Assembly: GCF_002210105.1 (NCBI RefSeq)
Contig: NZ_AQQU01000008.1
Span: forward strand, 62,001-126,000
Length of the DNA: 64,000 bases
From: Oceanicola sp. 22II-s10i
Lineage (GTDB): Bacteria > Pseudomonadota > Alphaproteobacteria > Rhodobacterales > Rhodobacteraceae
Reading direction: 5' to 3'
In this document: one piece after another, positions 17,115 through 25,674 of the stretch
Layout of the letters: every line of letters starts with the position of its first letter
Position numbering within the stretch: position 1 is the first letter of the stretch
Translations under genes and position numbers: made by a program
The notes under the pieces: generated by a model
What the model was told of the DNA's origin: nothing
The model's database searches: none
Seen by the model: only the letters and a program-made list of their open reading frames with translations

Positions 17115-17178
17115 TGGGGGCTCTGCCCCCGTCCGGCCTGTGGCCGGACTCCCCCGGAGTTTACCGGGCCAGATGAAG
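17115..17178 (+). repeat. GC-rich intergenic repeat, copy 2
   Basis: Begins 14 nt after purQ. Small hairpin GGGGGCTCTGCCCCC, then a perfect 8-bp stem GTCCGGCC-TGT-GGCCGGAC, then CCCCCGGAGTTTACCGGG and CCAGATGAAG. Layout and ends match copy 1 at 15071-15137, while the inner stem differs in sequence but not in structure. It may also end the purQ message. Confidence 0.6.
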
Positions 17179-17324
17179 CCGGGGATCGGGCCCGTCCATT
17201 CGGGCAGGGCCTGACGGTCACGGTTCCATCACCTTATGGCGAAGAGCCGCCCATTCCGGGCGCCCGCGCTTGAGCGCGGCGGGGGGCGGGCGTATCCTGT
17301 CACGATCTTTTGTGCGGGACGCGA

Positions 17325-19082
17325 ATGTCAGCGACGGACGATCAGGAGCAGGAACAGGGGCGGACGATCAGCTGGCGGGCGCGGGTCGCCCTGCTGATAT
17401 TCGTCGCTATTGCCTGTTGCGTCGTGCTCGTCACCAACTGGCTGCTGACCGAGCGGTTCACCCAGAACACGCGCAACCGGGCGGAGCTGCGGCTGGCGCT
17501 CTATGGCGGGAACCTCGTCAGCGAATTGCAGCGGAATTCCATCGTGCCGCAGCTGCTGAGCCGCGACCCGGAGCTGATCGGGGCACTGAATTCGGGTGAC
17601 TATTCGCGATCGACGCAGCGGCTGATCTCCTTCGTGGACGAGATCGAGGCGGCCTCGCTCATGCTGCTGGACGCGGACGGGCGGATCGTCGCCGCGACCG
17701 ACCGCAACCGGCTGGGCGAGCAGCACCGCGCGCAGTCGTTCTTTGTCGACGCGCTGCGGTCCAACGGGACCGTGTTCTCGGCCCTGCAGCGCGAGACCGG
17801 GGGCTACCGGTTCACCTATTCGCGCAAGATCGAGACGCAGGGGACAGCTATCGGGGTCGTTCTGGTCGAGGTCGATCTGCAGAAATTCGAACGGGCCTGG
17901 GCCGGGTTCGCGGATGCGGTGCACGTGACGGATTCCACCGGCACGATCATCCTGGCCACCGAGCTGCGCTGGCGCGGCAAGTCCGAGGCCGACGCGCTGG
18001 CGGCCGAACCGCCGGCGAGCGCGATCCAGCGGGCGATCCAGGCCACCGCCGACTGGACGGCGCTGCCGGCCGACGCCTACCTGGGCGGCGAGGCGGTGAT
18101 GCGGATGTCCTCGCGCATTCCGTTCCGGGGCTGGCAGATCACCAGCTACACGACCTATGCCAGCATCCGGGAACGGGTGAACGGGGTGATCGCCTCCGAG
18201 ATCATGGCCTTCGCCATCCTGCTGGCGCTGGCCTTCTATGTTTTGAGCCGCAAGAACGCCCTGCAGAGCGCCTTCTTCCAGAAGGAGAGCGCGACGCTCC
18301 GGGCGCTGAACGAGCGGCTGCAGCGCGAGATCGCGGAGCGCGAGCGGGTGCAGGAGAACCTCGCCGTGGCCGAGCAGACGCTGGCGCAGTCGTCCAAGCT
18401 GGCCGCACTGGGCGAGATGTCGGCGGCGGTCAGTCACGAGCTGAACCAGCCACTGGCGGCGATGCGGACCTATCTGGCGGGCGCGGGGCTGCTGTTGCGG
18501 CGGAACCGGCCGGACGAGGCGCTGTCGTCCTTCCAGCGGATCGACGACCTGATCGAACGGATGGGCGCGATCACGCGGCAGCTGAAATCCTATGCCCGCA
18601 AGGGCGGCGAGGATCTGGCGCCCGTGGACATGGGGCAGGCGGTGCATTCGGCGCTGTCGATGATGGAGCCGCAACTGCGCCAGCGAAAGATACGGATGAA
18701 CGTCGCCCTGCCGGACCGGCGGGTGATGGTGATGGGTGACCGGGTGCGGATCGAGCAGGTCATCATCAACCTGATGCGCAACGCCATCGACGCCACCCAG
18801 ACCGTGCAGACCCCGGAAATCGACGTCCTGCTGGCCGCCGGCGAGACCGCCGTTCTGACGGTCCGGGACAACGGTCACGGGATCGACGACCTGACGTCTT
18901 TGTTCGAGCCTTTCTACACCACCAAGCAGCCCGGAGACGGTGTCGGACTGGGTCTTGCCATCTCTTCGGGGATCGTCAACGACCTCGGTGGACGACTGAC
19001 GGCACGGAACGGAAGGGCCGGTGGGGCTGTTTTCGAGATGCAACTGCCTATCTTGTCAGAAGACATGGAGGCGGCCGAGTAG
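17325..19082 (+). CDS. DctB-like sensor histidine kinase
   Basis: Membrane sensor of about 585 residues. TM1 lies near residues 15-40 and TM2 near 290-310, bracketing a periplasmic double-PAS-like sensor (SLMLLDADGRIVAATDRNRLGE, GYRFTYSRKIETQG). After a coiled-coil stretch (ALNERLQREIAERERVQ) comes the DctB-type H-box LGEMSAAVSHELNQPLAAMR with His371, then N (LMRNAIDAT), G1 (DNGHGI) and G2 (GVGLGLAISSGI) boxes. The next gene, 13 nt on, encodes the response regulator. It probably senses a carboxylate in the periplasm. Start 17325 is chosen over the in-frame 17310 start; neither has a strong ribosome site. Confidence 0.9.
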   Translation: MSATDDQEQEQGRTISWRARVALLIFVAIACCVVLVTNWLLTERFTQNTRNRAELRLALYGGNLVSELQRNSIVPQLLSRDPELIGALNSGDYSRSTQRLISFVDEIEAASLMLLDADGRIVAATDRNRLGEQHRAQSFFVDALRSNGTVFSALQRETGGYRFTYSRKIETQGTAIGVVLVEVDLQKFERAWAGFADAVHVTDSTGTIILATELRWRGKSEADALAAEPPASAIQRAIQATADWTALPADAYLGGEAVMRMSSRIPFRGWQITSYTTYASIRERVNGVIASEIMAFAILLALAFYVLSRKNALQSAFFQKESATLRALNERLQREIAERERVQENLAVAEQTLAQSSKLAALGEMSAAVSHELNQPLAAMRTYLAGAGLLLRRNRPDEALSSFQRIDDLIERMGAITRQLKSYARKGGEDLAPVDMGQAVHSALSMMEPQLRQRKIRMNVALPDRRVMVMGDRVRIEQVIINLMRNAIDATQTVQTPEIDVLLAAGETAVLTVRDNGHGIDDLTSLFEPFYTTKQPGDGVGLGLAISSGIVNDLGGRLTARNGRAGGAVFEMQLPILSEDMEAAE

Positions 19083-19095
19083 CCGAGCGGAGTAA

Positions 19096-20436
19096 ATGAG
19101 CATGCAAAAAGGCATGAAGATTGCCATCGTCGACGATGAGCAGGACATGCGGCAGTCGATCAGCCAGTGGCTGGCCCTGTCGGGATACGACACCGAGACG
19201 TTTTCCAGCGCCGAGGACGCGCTGAAGAACCTCGGGCCGGAATATCCCGGCATCGTGATTTCGGACATCAAGATGCCCGGCATGGACGGGATGCAGTTCC
19301 TGAAGAAGCTGATGGGGACCGACTCTGCCCTGCCGGTGATCATGATCACCGGCCACGGCGACGTGCCGATGGCGGTCGAGGCGATGCGGATTGGGGCGTT
19401 CGACTTCCTCGAGAAGCCGTTCAACCCGGACCGGATGACCGAACTGGCCAAGAAGGCGGCCAATGCGCGCCGCCTGACGATGGACAACCGCCAGCTGCGG
19501 CGGGAACTGTCGGACGGGTCGCAGCTGATGAAGAAACTGATCGGCAACTCTCCGACGATGGAACGGCTGCGCGAGGACATTCTGGATCTCGGGCAGGCCG
19601 ACGGGCACGTGCTGATCGACGGCGAGACCGGGACCGGCAAGACGCTGGTGGCGCATGCGCTGCATGCGGTCGGCGCGCGGGCGGGCAAGAAGTTCGTGCT
19701 GCTGTCCTGCGGCGCGATGGACGAGGCGCGGCTGGAAAAGCGGCTGTTCGGGCCGATGCTGCCCGAGGACAGCCAGCTGCCCGCGATCGAGGAAGCGCGC
19801 GGCGGGACGCTGGTGCTGGAGGATATCGAGAAGCTGAGCGAGACGCTGCAATCGCGCCTGCTGTCGGTCATCAATGAGCAGGGCACGCCCGCCGAGACGC
19901 GGATCGTCGCCATTTCCAACCTGCAGGAGCAGAACAAGACCTGCGAGGATGCGCTGCGGCCCGATCTGTTCTACCGGCTGGCCGCGCTCAGGATCACCGT
20001 GCCGCCGCTGCGCCAGCGTGGCGAGGATATCCTGCTGATGTTCACCCAGCTGTCCGAGCAGTTCGCGGACGAATACGGCTGCGAGACGCCCAACGTGACC
20101 GCGCAGGAGGCCGCGCAGCTGCTGCAGGCGCCGTGGCCGGGCAACGTGCGGCAGCTGATCAACGTGGCCGAACGGGCGGTGCTGCAATCGCGGCGCGGGT
20201 CCGGGACCATCGCCTCGCTGCTGATGAGCGATCACGACGAAATGCAGCCGGTGATGACGACCGAGGGCAAGCCGCTCAAGGAATACGTCGAAGCCTTCGA
20301 GCGGATGCTGATCGACAACACGATGCGACGGCACAAGGGCTCGATCGCGTCCGTGATGGACGAGCTGTGCCTGCCGCGCCGGACGCTGAACGAGAAGATG
20401 GCGAAGTACGGGCTGCAGCGGCAGGACTACCTGTAA
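19096..20436 (+). CDS. DctD/NtrC-type response regulator lacking the GAFTGA loop
   Basis: 446 residues: receiver domain (phospho-acceptor Asp57 in ISDIKMPGMDG, Lys in FLEKPFNPD), AAA+ domain (Walker A GETGTGKT at 176-183, Walker B-like GGTLVLEDIE, arginine region RPDLFYRLAALRITVPPLRQR) and a C-terminal Fis-type helix-turn-helix (GSIASVMDELCLPRRTLNEKMAKYG). Canonical sigma54 activators have GAFTGA after LFG. Here that stretch reads LFGPMLPEDSQLP (217-229), with the loop replaced and about five residues lost. It may therefore not open sigma54 promoters, as known for Rhodobacter capsulatus NtrC, which works with sigma70. Confidence 0.9.
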   Translation: MSMQKGMKIAIVDDEQDMRQSISQWLALSGYDTETFSSAEDALKNLGPEYPGIVISDIKMPGMDGMQFLKKLMGTDSALPVIMITGHGDVPMAVEAMRIGAFDFLEKPFNPDRMTELAKKAANARRLTMDNRQLRRELSDGSQLMKKLIGNSPTMERLREDILDLGQADGHVLIDGETGTGKTLVAHALHAVGARAGKKFVLLSCGAMDEARLEKRLFGPMLPEDSQLPAIEEARGGTLVLEDIEKLSETLQSRLLSVINEQGTPAETRIVAISNLQEQNKTCEDALRPDLFYRLAALRITVPPLRQRGEDILLMFTQLSEQFADEYGCETPNVTAQEAAQLLQAPWPGNVRQLINVAERAVLQSRRGSGTIASLLMSDHDEMQPVMTTEGKPLKEYVEAFERMLIDNTMRRHKGSIASVMDELCLPRRTLNEKMAKYGLQRQDYL

Positions 20437-20455
20437 GCCCTGCCACGCCTTGCCG

Positions 20456-20479
20456 CGCGCGCCCTTAGCCGGGCGCGCG
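20456..20479. terminator. Hairpin between convergent dctD-like and SDR genes
   Basis: Perfect 9-bp stem CGCGCGCCC / GGGCGCGCG with a TTAGCC loop. It overlaps the stop codon of the minus-strand SDR gene. No U-tract follows on either strand, so terminator function is uncertain. Confidence 0.4.
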
Positions 20480-21268
20480 TCGGTTGCTGCCCGCTGTCAC
20501 ACCCCCGTCGATCACCAGTTCCGACCCTGTCATGTAGCGTGACGCATCGGAGGCGAGGAACAGCACGCCGTTCGCGATCTCTTGCGGATCGGCGGCGTGT
20601 CCGATGGGGGTGTTGCGGCCCATCTCCTGACCGACGGACGGGCCGTTGTGGCCTGCGGCCTCGGGGCGGATCGCGTTCCAGATCGGCGTGTCGATGATGC
20701 CGGGATGGACCGAGTTCACCCGGATTCCGTCCCCCGCTGCGGTGCATTCCAGCGCCACCGATTTGGACAGCAGCCGCACGGCGCCCTTGGTGGCCGAGTA
20801 GCCCGCCAGCGACGGAGCGCCGCGCAGGCCCGCGATCGACGACATCACGACGATCGAACCACCGCGCCCGCCCTGTCGCATCAGCGGCAGGCCGTGGCGG
20901 ATGGTCAGGAAAACGCCGTCGATGTTGACGGCGGTCTGCTTGCGCCAGTCGGCCAGCGACATCTGGGTGATCGAGGCAGCGGGCACGGCGATGCCCGCGT
21001 TGGCGACTAGGATGTCGAGGCGCCCGTGCGTGGCCTCGATGTGGGCGATGACCTCGGACCAGCGGGATTCGTCGGTGACGTCCTGCGGCAGGAACTCGGC
21101 CATGCCGCCCGCCGCTTCGATGTCGCGCACCACCGCCGCGCCGCCAACGGGGTCGAGGTCCGTCACCACAACGGTGGCCCCTTCGCCCGCCAGTGTCGTC
21201 GCGCAGCGGGCACCGATGCCGGATGCCGCGCCGGTCACGAGGGCGATCCGCCCGTCGAGTTGTCCCAT
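20465..21268 (-). CDS. Short-chain dehydrogenase/reductase (SDR)
   Basis: A 267-residue classical SDR. TGAASGIGARC is the cofactor loop, TDLDPVGG has an acidic residue consistent with NAD preference, LVANAGI is the NAG motif, and YSATKGAVR carries the catalytic Tyr and Lys. The C-terminal SRYMTGSELVIDGGVTAG is typical. Substrate unknown. The chosen ATG follows GGGAGGACAC; the longer open frame has no ribosome site. It is divergent from the gntR-tcuAB operon and shares its control region, so it may act in the same carboxylate pathway. Confidence 0.88.
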   Translation of the reverse strand: MGQLDGRIALVTGAASGIGARCATTLAGEGATVVVTDLDPVGGAAVVRDIEAAGGMAEFLPQDVTDESRWSEVIAHIEATHGRLDILVANAGIAVPAASITQMSLADWRKQTAVNIDGVFLTIRHGLPLMRQGGRGGSIVVMSSIAGLRGAPSLAGYSATKGAVRLLSKSVALECTAAGDGIRVNSVHPGIIDTPIWNAIRPEAAGHNGPSVGQEMGRNTPIGHAADPQEIANGVLFLASDASRYMTGSELVIDGGVTAGSNRRAPG

Positions 21269-21396
21269 GTCTGTGTCCTCCCTTGCTCCGGTGCCAGTGA
21301 TGGCACGTTCGGGACCGCGAGGGGAGGCGCTATCGCCCCGAGCGCCTTTCTCTACATGCATGCAGTCGAAAAGGGTCGGATTGACCCATCGGGTAT

Positions 21397-21424
21397 CCCT
21401 CTGTATCCCGATGGATACGGAGGG
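21397..21424. promoter_or_regulatory. 28-bp operator palindrome between SDR and gntR-tcuAB
   Basis: Two 12-nt arms, CCCTCTGTATCC and GGATACGGAGGG, are separated by CGAT and match at 11 of 12 positions. The right arm covers the gntR ribosome site. A possible promoter TTGACC (21381-21386), 17 nt, TATCCC (21404-21409) overlaps the left arm. It is probably the autoregulatory site of the adjacent GntR protein. Confidence 0.65.
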
Positions 21425-21428
21425 ATTC

Positions 21429-22109
21429 ATGCCAGACGACGGATTGCGAAAGACGGGTGCCCCGCAGGGGCGCGAGGCGTATGACCGGCTGATCGAGGCG
21501 ATCCGGGCCGGATCGCTGCTGCCCGGCGACAGGCTGACCGAGACCGATCTGGCGGCACGGCTGGGGATCAGCCGGACCCCCGTGCGCGAGGCGATCCGGC
21601 TGCTGGAGGCCGACGGGCTGGTGACGCATGTGCCGCGCTTCGGCGCGGTGATCCGGCAGCTCGATTATTCCGAAGTCACCGAGCTCTACGACATGCGCAC
21701 GACGCTGGAGGCAACGGCGGCGGGACTGGCCGCGCGGGCGGCGTCGGACGTGGAGATCGACGAGATCGCCGCGATCAATGCCGAGATGGCGGCGGCGGGC
21801 AGCAACGCGGAGCGGGCGGATCTGAACCGCCAGTTCCACCTGGCGCTGCTGGACGCGGCCAAGAACCGCTACCTGATCCGCGCGGTAAGCACGCTGCAGA
21901 AGAGCATGCTGATCCTCGGGCCCACGACGATGGCCGAGACGAAGCGGTTCGCGCAGGCGGCGGACGAACATGAATGGGTCGTCGCGGCGCTCCGCGCGCG
22001 GGACCAGGTGGATGCGGAGAACGCGATGCGCCAGCACATGCAGGGCGCGCAGCGGATGCGGTTGCGGCAGCTCAGGCTGCGGGAGAGGCAGGGGGAGGAC
22101 GGCGTATGA
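21429..22109 (+). CDS. GntR-family regulator (FCD subfamily)
   Basis: 226 residues. The N-terminal winged helix is clear: ETDLAARLGISRTPVREAIRLLEADGLV. The FCD ligand domain follows, with YDMRTTLEATAAGLAA, RQFHLALLDAAKN and NAMRQHMQGA. It likely controls the tcuA-tcuB pair that follows; its stop overlaps the tcuA start (ATGA). In Salmonella the tcu genes are run by a LysR protein, so a GntR regulator is a different arrangement. Start 21429 follows GGAGGG; an in-frame ATG at 21411 lies inside the palindrome. Confidence 0.88.
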   Translation: MPDDGLRKTGAPQGREAYDRLIEAIRAGSLLPGDRLTETDLAARLGISRTPVREAIRLLEADGLVTHVPRFGAVIRQLDYSEVTELYDMRTTLEATAAGLAARAASDVEIDEIAAINAEMAAAGSNAERADLNRQFHLALLDAAKNRYLIRAVSTLQKSMLILGPTTMAETKRFAQAADEHEWVVAALRARDQVDAENAMRQHMQGAQRMRLRQLRLRERQGEDGV

Positions 22110-23500
22110 GCGATCTGGCCGGGGTCGACTGGGATCTGGTCGTGGTGGGGGGCGGCAATGCCGCGCTCTGCGCCGCGATCGAGGCGGCGGAGACCGGGGC
22201 GCGGGTCGTGCTGCTGGAGGGCGCGCCGGAGTTCTATCGCGGCGGTAATTCGCGGCACACGCGGAACTTCCGCTGCATGCATCGCGGGCCGCTTTCGGTG
22301 CTGACGGATGCCTATGGCGAGGACGAATATTACGACGACCTGATCCGCGTGACCAAGGGCCAGACCGACGAGGGGCTGGCGCGGCTTGCGATCACGACGT
22401 CCGAGGATTGCCTGCCGTGGATGGAGAACCACGGCGTGCGGTTCCAGCCGTCGCTGTCGGGCACGCTGTCGCTGAGCCGGACGAACGCCTTCTTCCTAGG
22501 CGGGGGCAAGGCGCTGGTGAACGCCTATTACAACACGGCCGAGGACCTGGGCGTGGCCATCGCCTACGAGGCGCAGGTGAAGCACGTGGTGGTCACCGGC
22601 GGGCGGTTCGAGGCGGTCGAGGTCGAGATCGGCGGCGAACGGCTGACCATCCGGGGCAGGGCGGTCGTGCTGGCCTCTGGCGGGTTCCAGTCCGACCTGG
22701 ACTGGCTGGCACGGGCATGGGGTCCGGCGGCGCGGAACTTCCTGATCCGGGGCACGCCCTACAACCGGGGCGTGGTGCTGAAGGACATGCTGGATCAGGG
22801 CGCCGAGAGCGTGGGCGATCCGACCCAGTGCCACGCGGTGGCCATCGACGGGCGCGCGCCGCAGTATGACGGCGGGATCGTGACGCGGCTGGACTGTGTG
22901 CCGTTCTCGGTCGTGGTGAACCGCGACGGCGAACGGTTCTATGACGAGGGCGAGGATGTCTGGCCCAAACGCTATGCGATCTGGGGGCGGCTGGTGGCCG
23001 CGCAGCCGGATCAGGTGGGTTATTCGCTGATCGACGCCAAGTCGCGCGACCTGTTCATGCCTTCCGTCTTTCCGCCGATCGAGGCGGGCAGCATCGGGGA
23101 ACTGGCCGAGAAGATGGGCCTGCCGCGCGAGAAGGTGGAGGCAACGGTGGCCGCGTTCAATGCTGCCTGTCGGCCCGGCACGTTTCATCCGACCGAGCTG
23201 GACGGGCTGGCGACCGAGGGGCTGGAACCGGCCAAGACGAACTGGGCGCGGCCTTTGGATACGCCGCCCTACTACGGCTATTCGCTGCGCCCCGGCGTGA
23301 CCTTCACCTACCTCGGGCTGAAGGTCGACGACACCGCGCGGGTGACCGGGCCGGAGGGGCGGTACGAAAACGTCTGGGCGGCGGGCGAGATCATGGCGGG
23401 GTCGATCCTGGGGCAGGGCTATCTGGCCGGGTTCGGGATGACCATCGGAACGGTATTCGGACGGATTGCAGGCAGGGAGGCCGCGGCGCATGTCGCTTGA
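22106..23500 (+). CDS. tcuA: FAD-dependent tricarballylate dehydrogenase-like protein TcuA
   Basis: A 464-residue flavoprotein of the succinate dehydrogenase/fumarate reductase flavoprotein superfamily. The FAD site is DLVVVGGGNAALCAAIEA at the N-terminus. GGNSRHTRNFRC and the C-terminal TYLGLKVDDTARV, NVWAAGEIMAGSILGQGYLAG match TcuA. TcuA oxidises tricarballylate to cis-aconitate, passing electrons to TcuB. The gene overlaps gntR by 4 nt and tcuB by 11 nt. A related tricarboxylate could be the real substrate. Confidence 0.88.
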   Translation: MSDLAGVDWDLVVVGGGNAALCAAIEAAETGARVVLLEGAPEFYRGGNSRHTRNFRCMHRGPLSVLTDAYGEDEYYDDLIRVTKGQTDEGLARLAITTSEDCLPWMENHGVRFQPSLSGTLSLSRTNAFFLGGGKALVNAYYNTAEDLGVAIAYEAQVKHVVVTGGRFEAVEVEIGGERLTIRGRAVVLASGGFQSDLDWLARAWGPAARNFLIRGTPYNRGVVLKDMLDQGAESVGDPTQCHAVAIDGRAPQYDGGIVTRLDCVPFSVVVNRDGERFYDEGEDVWPKRYAIWGRLVAAQPDQVGYSLIDAKSRDLFMPSVFPPIEAGSIGELAEKMGLPREKVEATVAAFNAACRPGTFHPTELDGLATEGLEPAKTNWARPLDTPPYYGYSLRPGVTFTYLGLKVDDTARVTGPEGRYENVWAAGEIMAGSILGQGYLAGFGMTIGTVFGRIAGREAAAHVA

Positions 23501-24569
23501 TCAGGTGAACGCGGGCGCGCCCGCGCTGGAAGAGGCGCGGCGGCAGCTCGAGATCTGCAACGCCTGCCGCTATTGCGAGGGATACTGCGCGGTATTCCCG
23601 GCGATGACCCGGCAGAAGGCCTTCGCGGACGGCGACCTGACGCAGCTCGCCAACCTCTGCCACAACTGCCGGGGCTGCTATTACGCCTGCCAGTATACGG
23701 AGCCGCATGAGTTCGCCCTGAACCTGCCGGCGGCGCTGGCGGATGTGCGGGTGGAAAGCTGGGAGCGTTACGCATGGCCCACCGGGCTGGCGCCGATGTT
23801 CCAACGTAACGGGCTGGCCATCGCGATGGCGGTGATCGCGGGCTTCGCCCTGCTGTTCGCGGCCGTCGCGGCGCTGCCGGGGGGCGGCGAGGGGTTCTAT
23901 GCCTACCTGTCGCACGGGGCTATGGTGGCGATCTTCCTGCCCGCGTTCGTCTTTCCAATGGTGGCGATCGGGATCGCCCTGCGCCGCTACTGGGCGGATG
24001 TGGGCGGCAAGGCGCTGCGGGCGTCGGACGTCACCGGGGCGCTGCATGATGCCGGGCGGATGAAGAACCTCGACGGCGGGCAGGGGCAGGGCTGCAACTT
24101 CGAGGACGGTGACCGGTTCTCGAACGCGCGGCGGATCGCGCACCAGCTGATCCTCTACGGGTTCCTGCTGTGCTTTGCCTCGACCTCGGTCGCGACGCTG
24201 ATGCATTACCTGATGGGGTGGGAAGCGCCCTATGGCTTCTGGACGCCGCCCAAGATGCTTGGCGTGCCAGGGGGGATCCTGCTGGTCGCCGGTGTGCTGT
24301 GGATGGCGTCGCTCAAGGTGAAGGCGGACCACGACCTTGGGGCCAAGAACGTCGCGGGTGGCGAGATCTGGTTCTACATCGTGCTGCTGGTGGTCGCGGC
24401 TTCGGGGCTGCTGCTCTACGCGCTCGGCGGGACCGGGGCAGTGGCGGTGATGCTGCCGCTGCACCTCGGGTCGGTGCTGACCTTCTTCCTGCTGATGCCC
24501 TATTCCAAGATGGTGCACGGCTTCTTCCGCCTCGCCGCGCTGATGCGGGACCGGCAGGACAAGGGCTAG
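23490..24569 (+). CDS. tcuB: TcuB: Fe-S and heme membrane electron carrier for tricarballylate oxidation
   Basis: 359 residues. Two Cys clusters near the N-terminus (CNACRYCEGYC and CHNCRGCYYACQY) bind iron-sulfur clusters. At least five hydrophobic segments follow, with His residues (RIAHQLILYGF, LMHYLMGW, MLPLHLGSV) able to hold heme b, ending in KMVHGFFRL. TcuB reoxidises TcuA and passes electrons to quinone. No tcuC transporter gene is adjacent. It ends 2 nt from the convergent soxT1 stop. Confidence 0.88.
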   Translation: MSLDQVNAGAPALEEARRQLEICNACRYCEGYCAVFPAMTRQKAFADGDLTQLANLCHNCRGCYYACQYTEPHEFALNLPAALADVRVESWERYAWPTGLAPMFQRNGLAIAMAVIAGFALLFAAVAALPGGGEGFYAYLSHGAMVAIFLPAFVFPMVAIGIALRRYWADVGGKALRASDVTGALHDAGRMKNLDGGQGQGCNFEDGDRFSNARRIAHQLILYGFLLCFASTSVATLMHYLMGWEAPYGFWTPPKMLGVPGGILLVAGVLWMASLKVKADHDLGAKNVAGGEIWFYIVLLVVAASGLLLYALGGTGAVAVMLPLHLGSVLTFFLLMPYSKMVHGFFRLAALMRDRQDKG

Positions 24570-24571
24570 GC

Positions 24572-25630
24572 CTACTCCGCCGGGGCGAAGCCGGTGATCA
24601 GCTGGCGCAGGCCGATGGCCGCGCCGGCGAGGATCGCGGCGAAGGTCACGGGTGCGGAGAAGGCCAGCAGCGAGAAGGCCGAGATGCCTTGCCCCACGGA
24701 ACAGCCGACGGCTAGGATCGCGCCGGGGCCCATGATCGCCGCGCCGAGGATCTGGCGGCCGAGTTCGCGCGGATCCTCGCAGGCTTCCCAGCGGAAATGC
24801 CCCTTGGAGTAGGAGCCGAGGACCGCGCCGATCAGCACGCCGAAGACCGAGCCCGCCGAGAACGACAGCGCGGTGCCCGAGGCCGTCATCATGTATATGA
24901 TCGTGTCCCCGATGGGCGCGGCAAAGGTGTGGGTCTGGACCGGTTCGGCGTCGAACCCATTGGCGGCGACCCATTGCGTGCCGACCCAGCCCGACACGAC
25001 GGCGAGCCCGACCACGAGGCCCCAGACGATATGCGAGGGCGAGGCGAGCATCCGGCGCGACGACAGGCCGAGCGCGATCAGCGCCGCGCCGATGACCGCG
25101 CCGGTCAGCAGCGGCGGGATGCCGAGGTGCAGGGCCGCCAGTTGCGAGAAGCCCTGCGGGCGCTCTGCGCCGGTTTCGACCGGGAACAGCCAGACGCGGG
25201 TCTGGGCGAGGGGGCCGGACATGACCACGTATGCCGAGATGCCCATGACGAGGACGATGAAGAACGACCGCAGGTCGCCGCCGCCGAGCCGCGCCAGTGC
25301 GCCGTAGCCGCAGTTGCCCGACAGCGCCATGCCGTAGCCGAACATGAGGCCGCCGATGATCGAGCCGAGCGGATTCCAGACCTGATCGAGATAGGCGGTC
25401 TGTCCGAAATCCAGCAGGCCGAGCGCCGCCGCCCCGTGCGCGCCGATGATCGCGGCACCGATGGCCAGCGCCCACATCCGCATCCGTCGGTCGTCCGAGG
25501 AATAGAGCCAGTCCTCGATCGCGCCGAGGGTGCAGAAGCGCCCGATCCGGGCGGCGAGGCCCAGAACGATGCCGCCCGCAAGCCCGATGAGGGCGACGGC
25601 ATTCGCGTCACTCATGTAATCCAGCAGCAT
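24572..25630 (-). CDS. soxT: YeeE/YedE-family sulfur-compound transporter (SoxT1)
   Basis: A 352-residue, roughly ten-helix membrane protein. Conserved Cys residues lie in GRFCTLGAIEDW, LSGNCGYGALARLGGGDLR and VGCSVGQGISAFS, the two-repeat pattern of YeeE/YedE thiosulfate importers. It is the last gene of the minus-strand soxR-side operon, 44 nt after soxR. In other alphaproteobacteria SoxT proteins affect sox induction and thiosulfate handling. A second paralog closes the cluster at 38921-39982. Start ATG 25630 follows AAAGGG; an ATG 15 nt later is also possible. Confidence 0.87.
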   Translation of the reverse strand: MLLDYMSDANAVALIGLAGGIVLGLAARIGRFCTLGAIEDWLYSSDDRRMRMWALAIGAAIIGAHGAAALGLLDFGQTAYLDQVWNPLGSIIGGLMFGYGMALSGNCGYGALARLGGGDLRSFFIVLVMGISAYVVMSGPLAQTRVWLFPVETGAERPQGFSQLAALHLGIPPLLTGAVIGAALIALGLSSRRMLASPSHIVWGLVVGLAVVSGWVGTQWVAANGFDAEPVQTHTFAAPIGDTIIYMMTASGTALSFSAGSVFGVLIGAVLGSYSKGHFRWEACEDPRELGRQILGAAIMGPGAILAVGCSVGQGISAFSLLAFSAPVTFAAILAGAAIGLRQLITGFAPAE

Positions 25631-25674
25631 TGACGGCCCTTTCGTGTCCCGGCGCGCGCCGGCGACGGCGGGCG

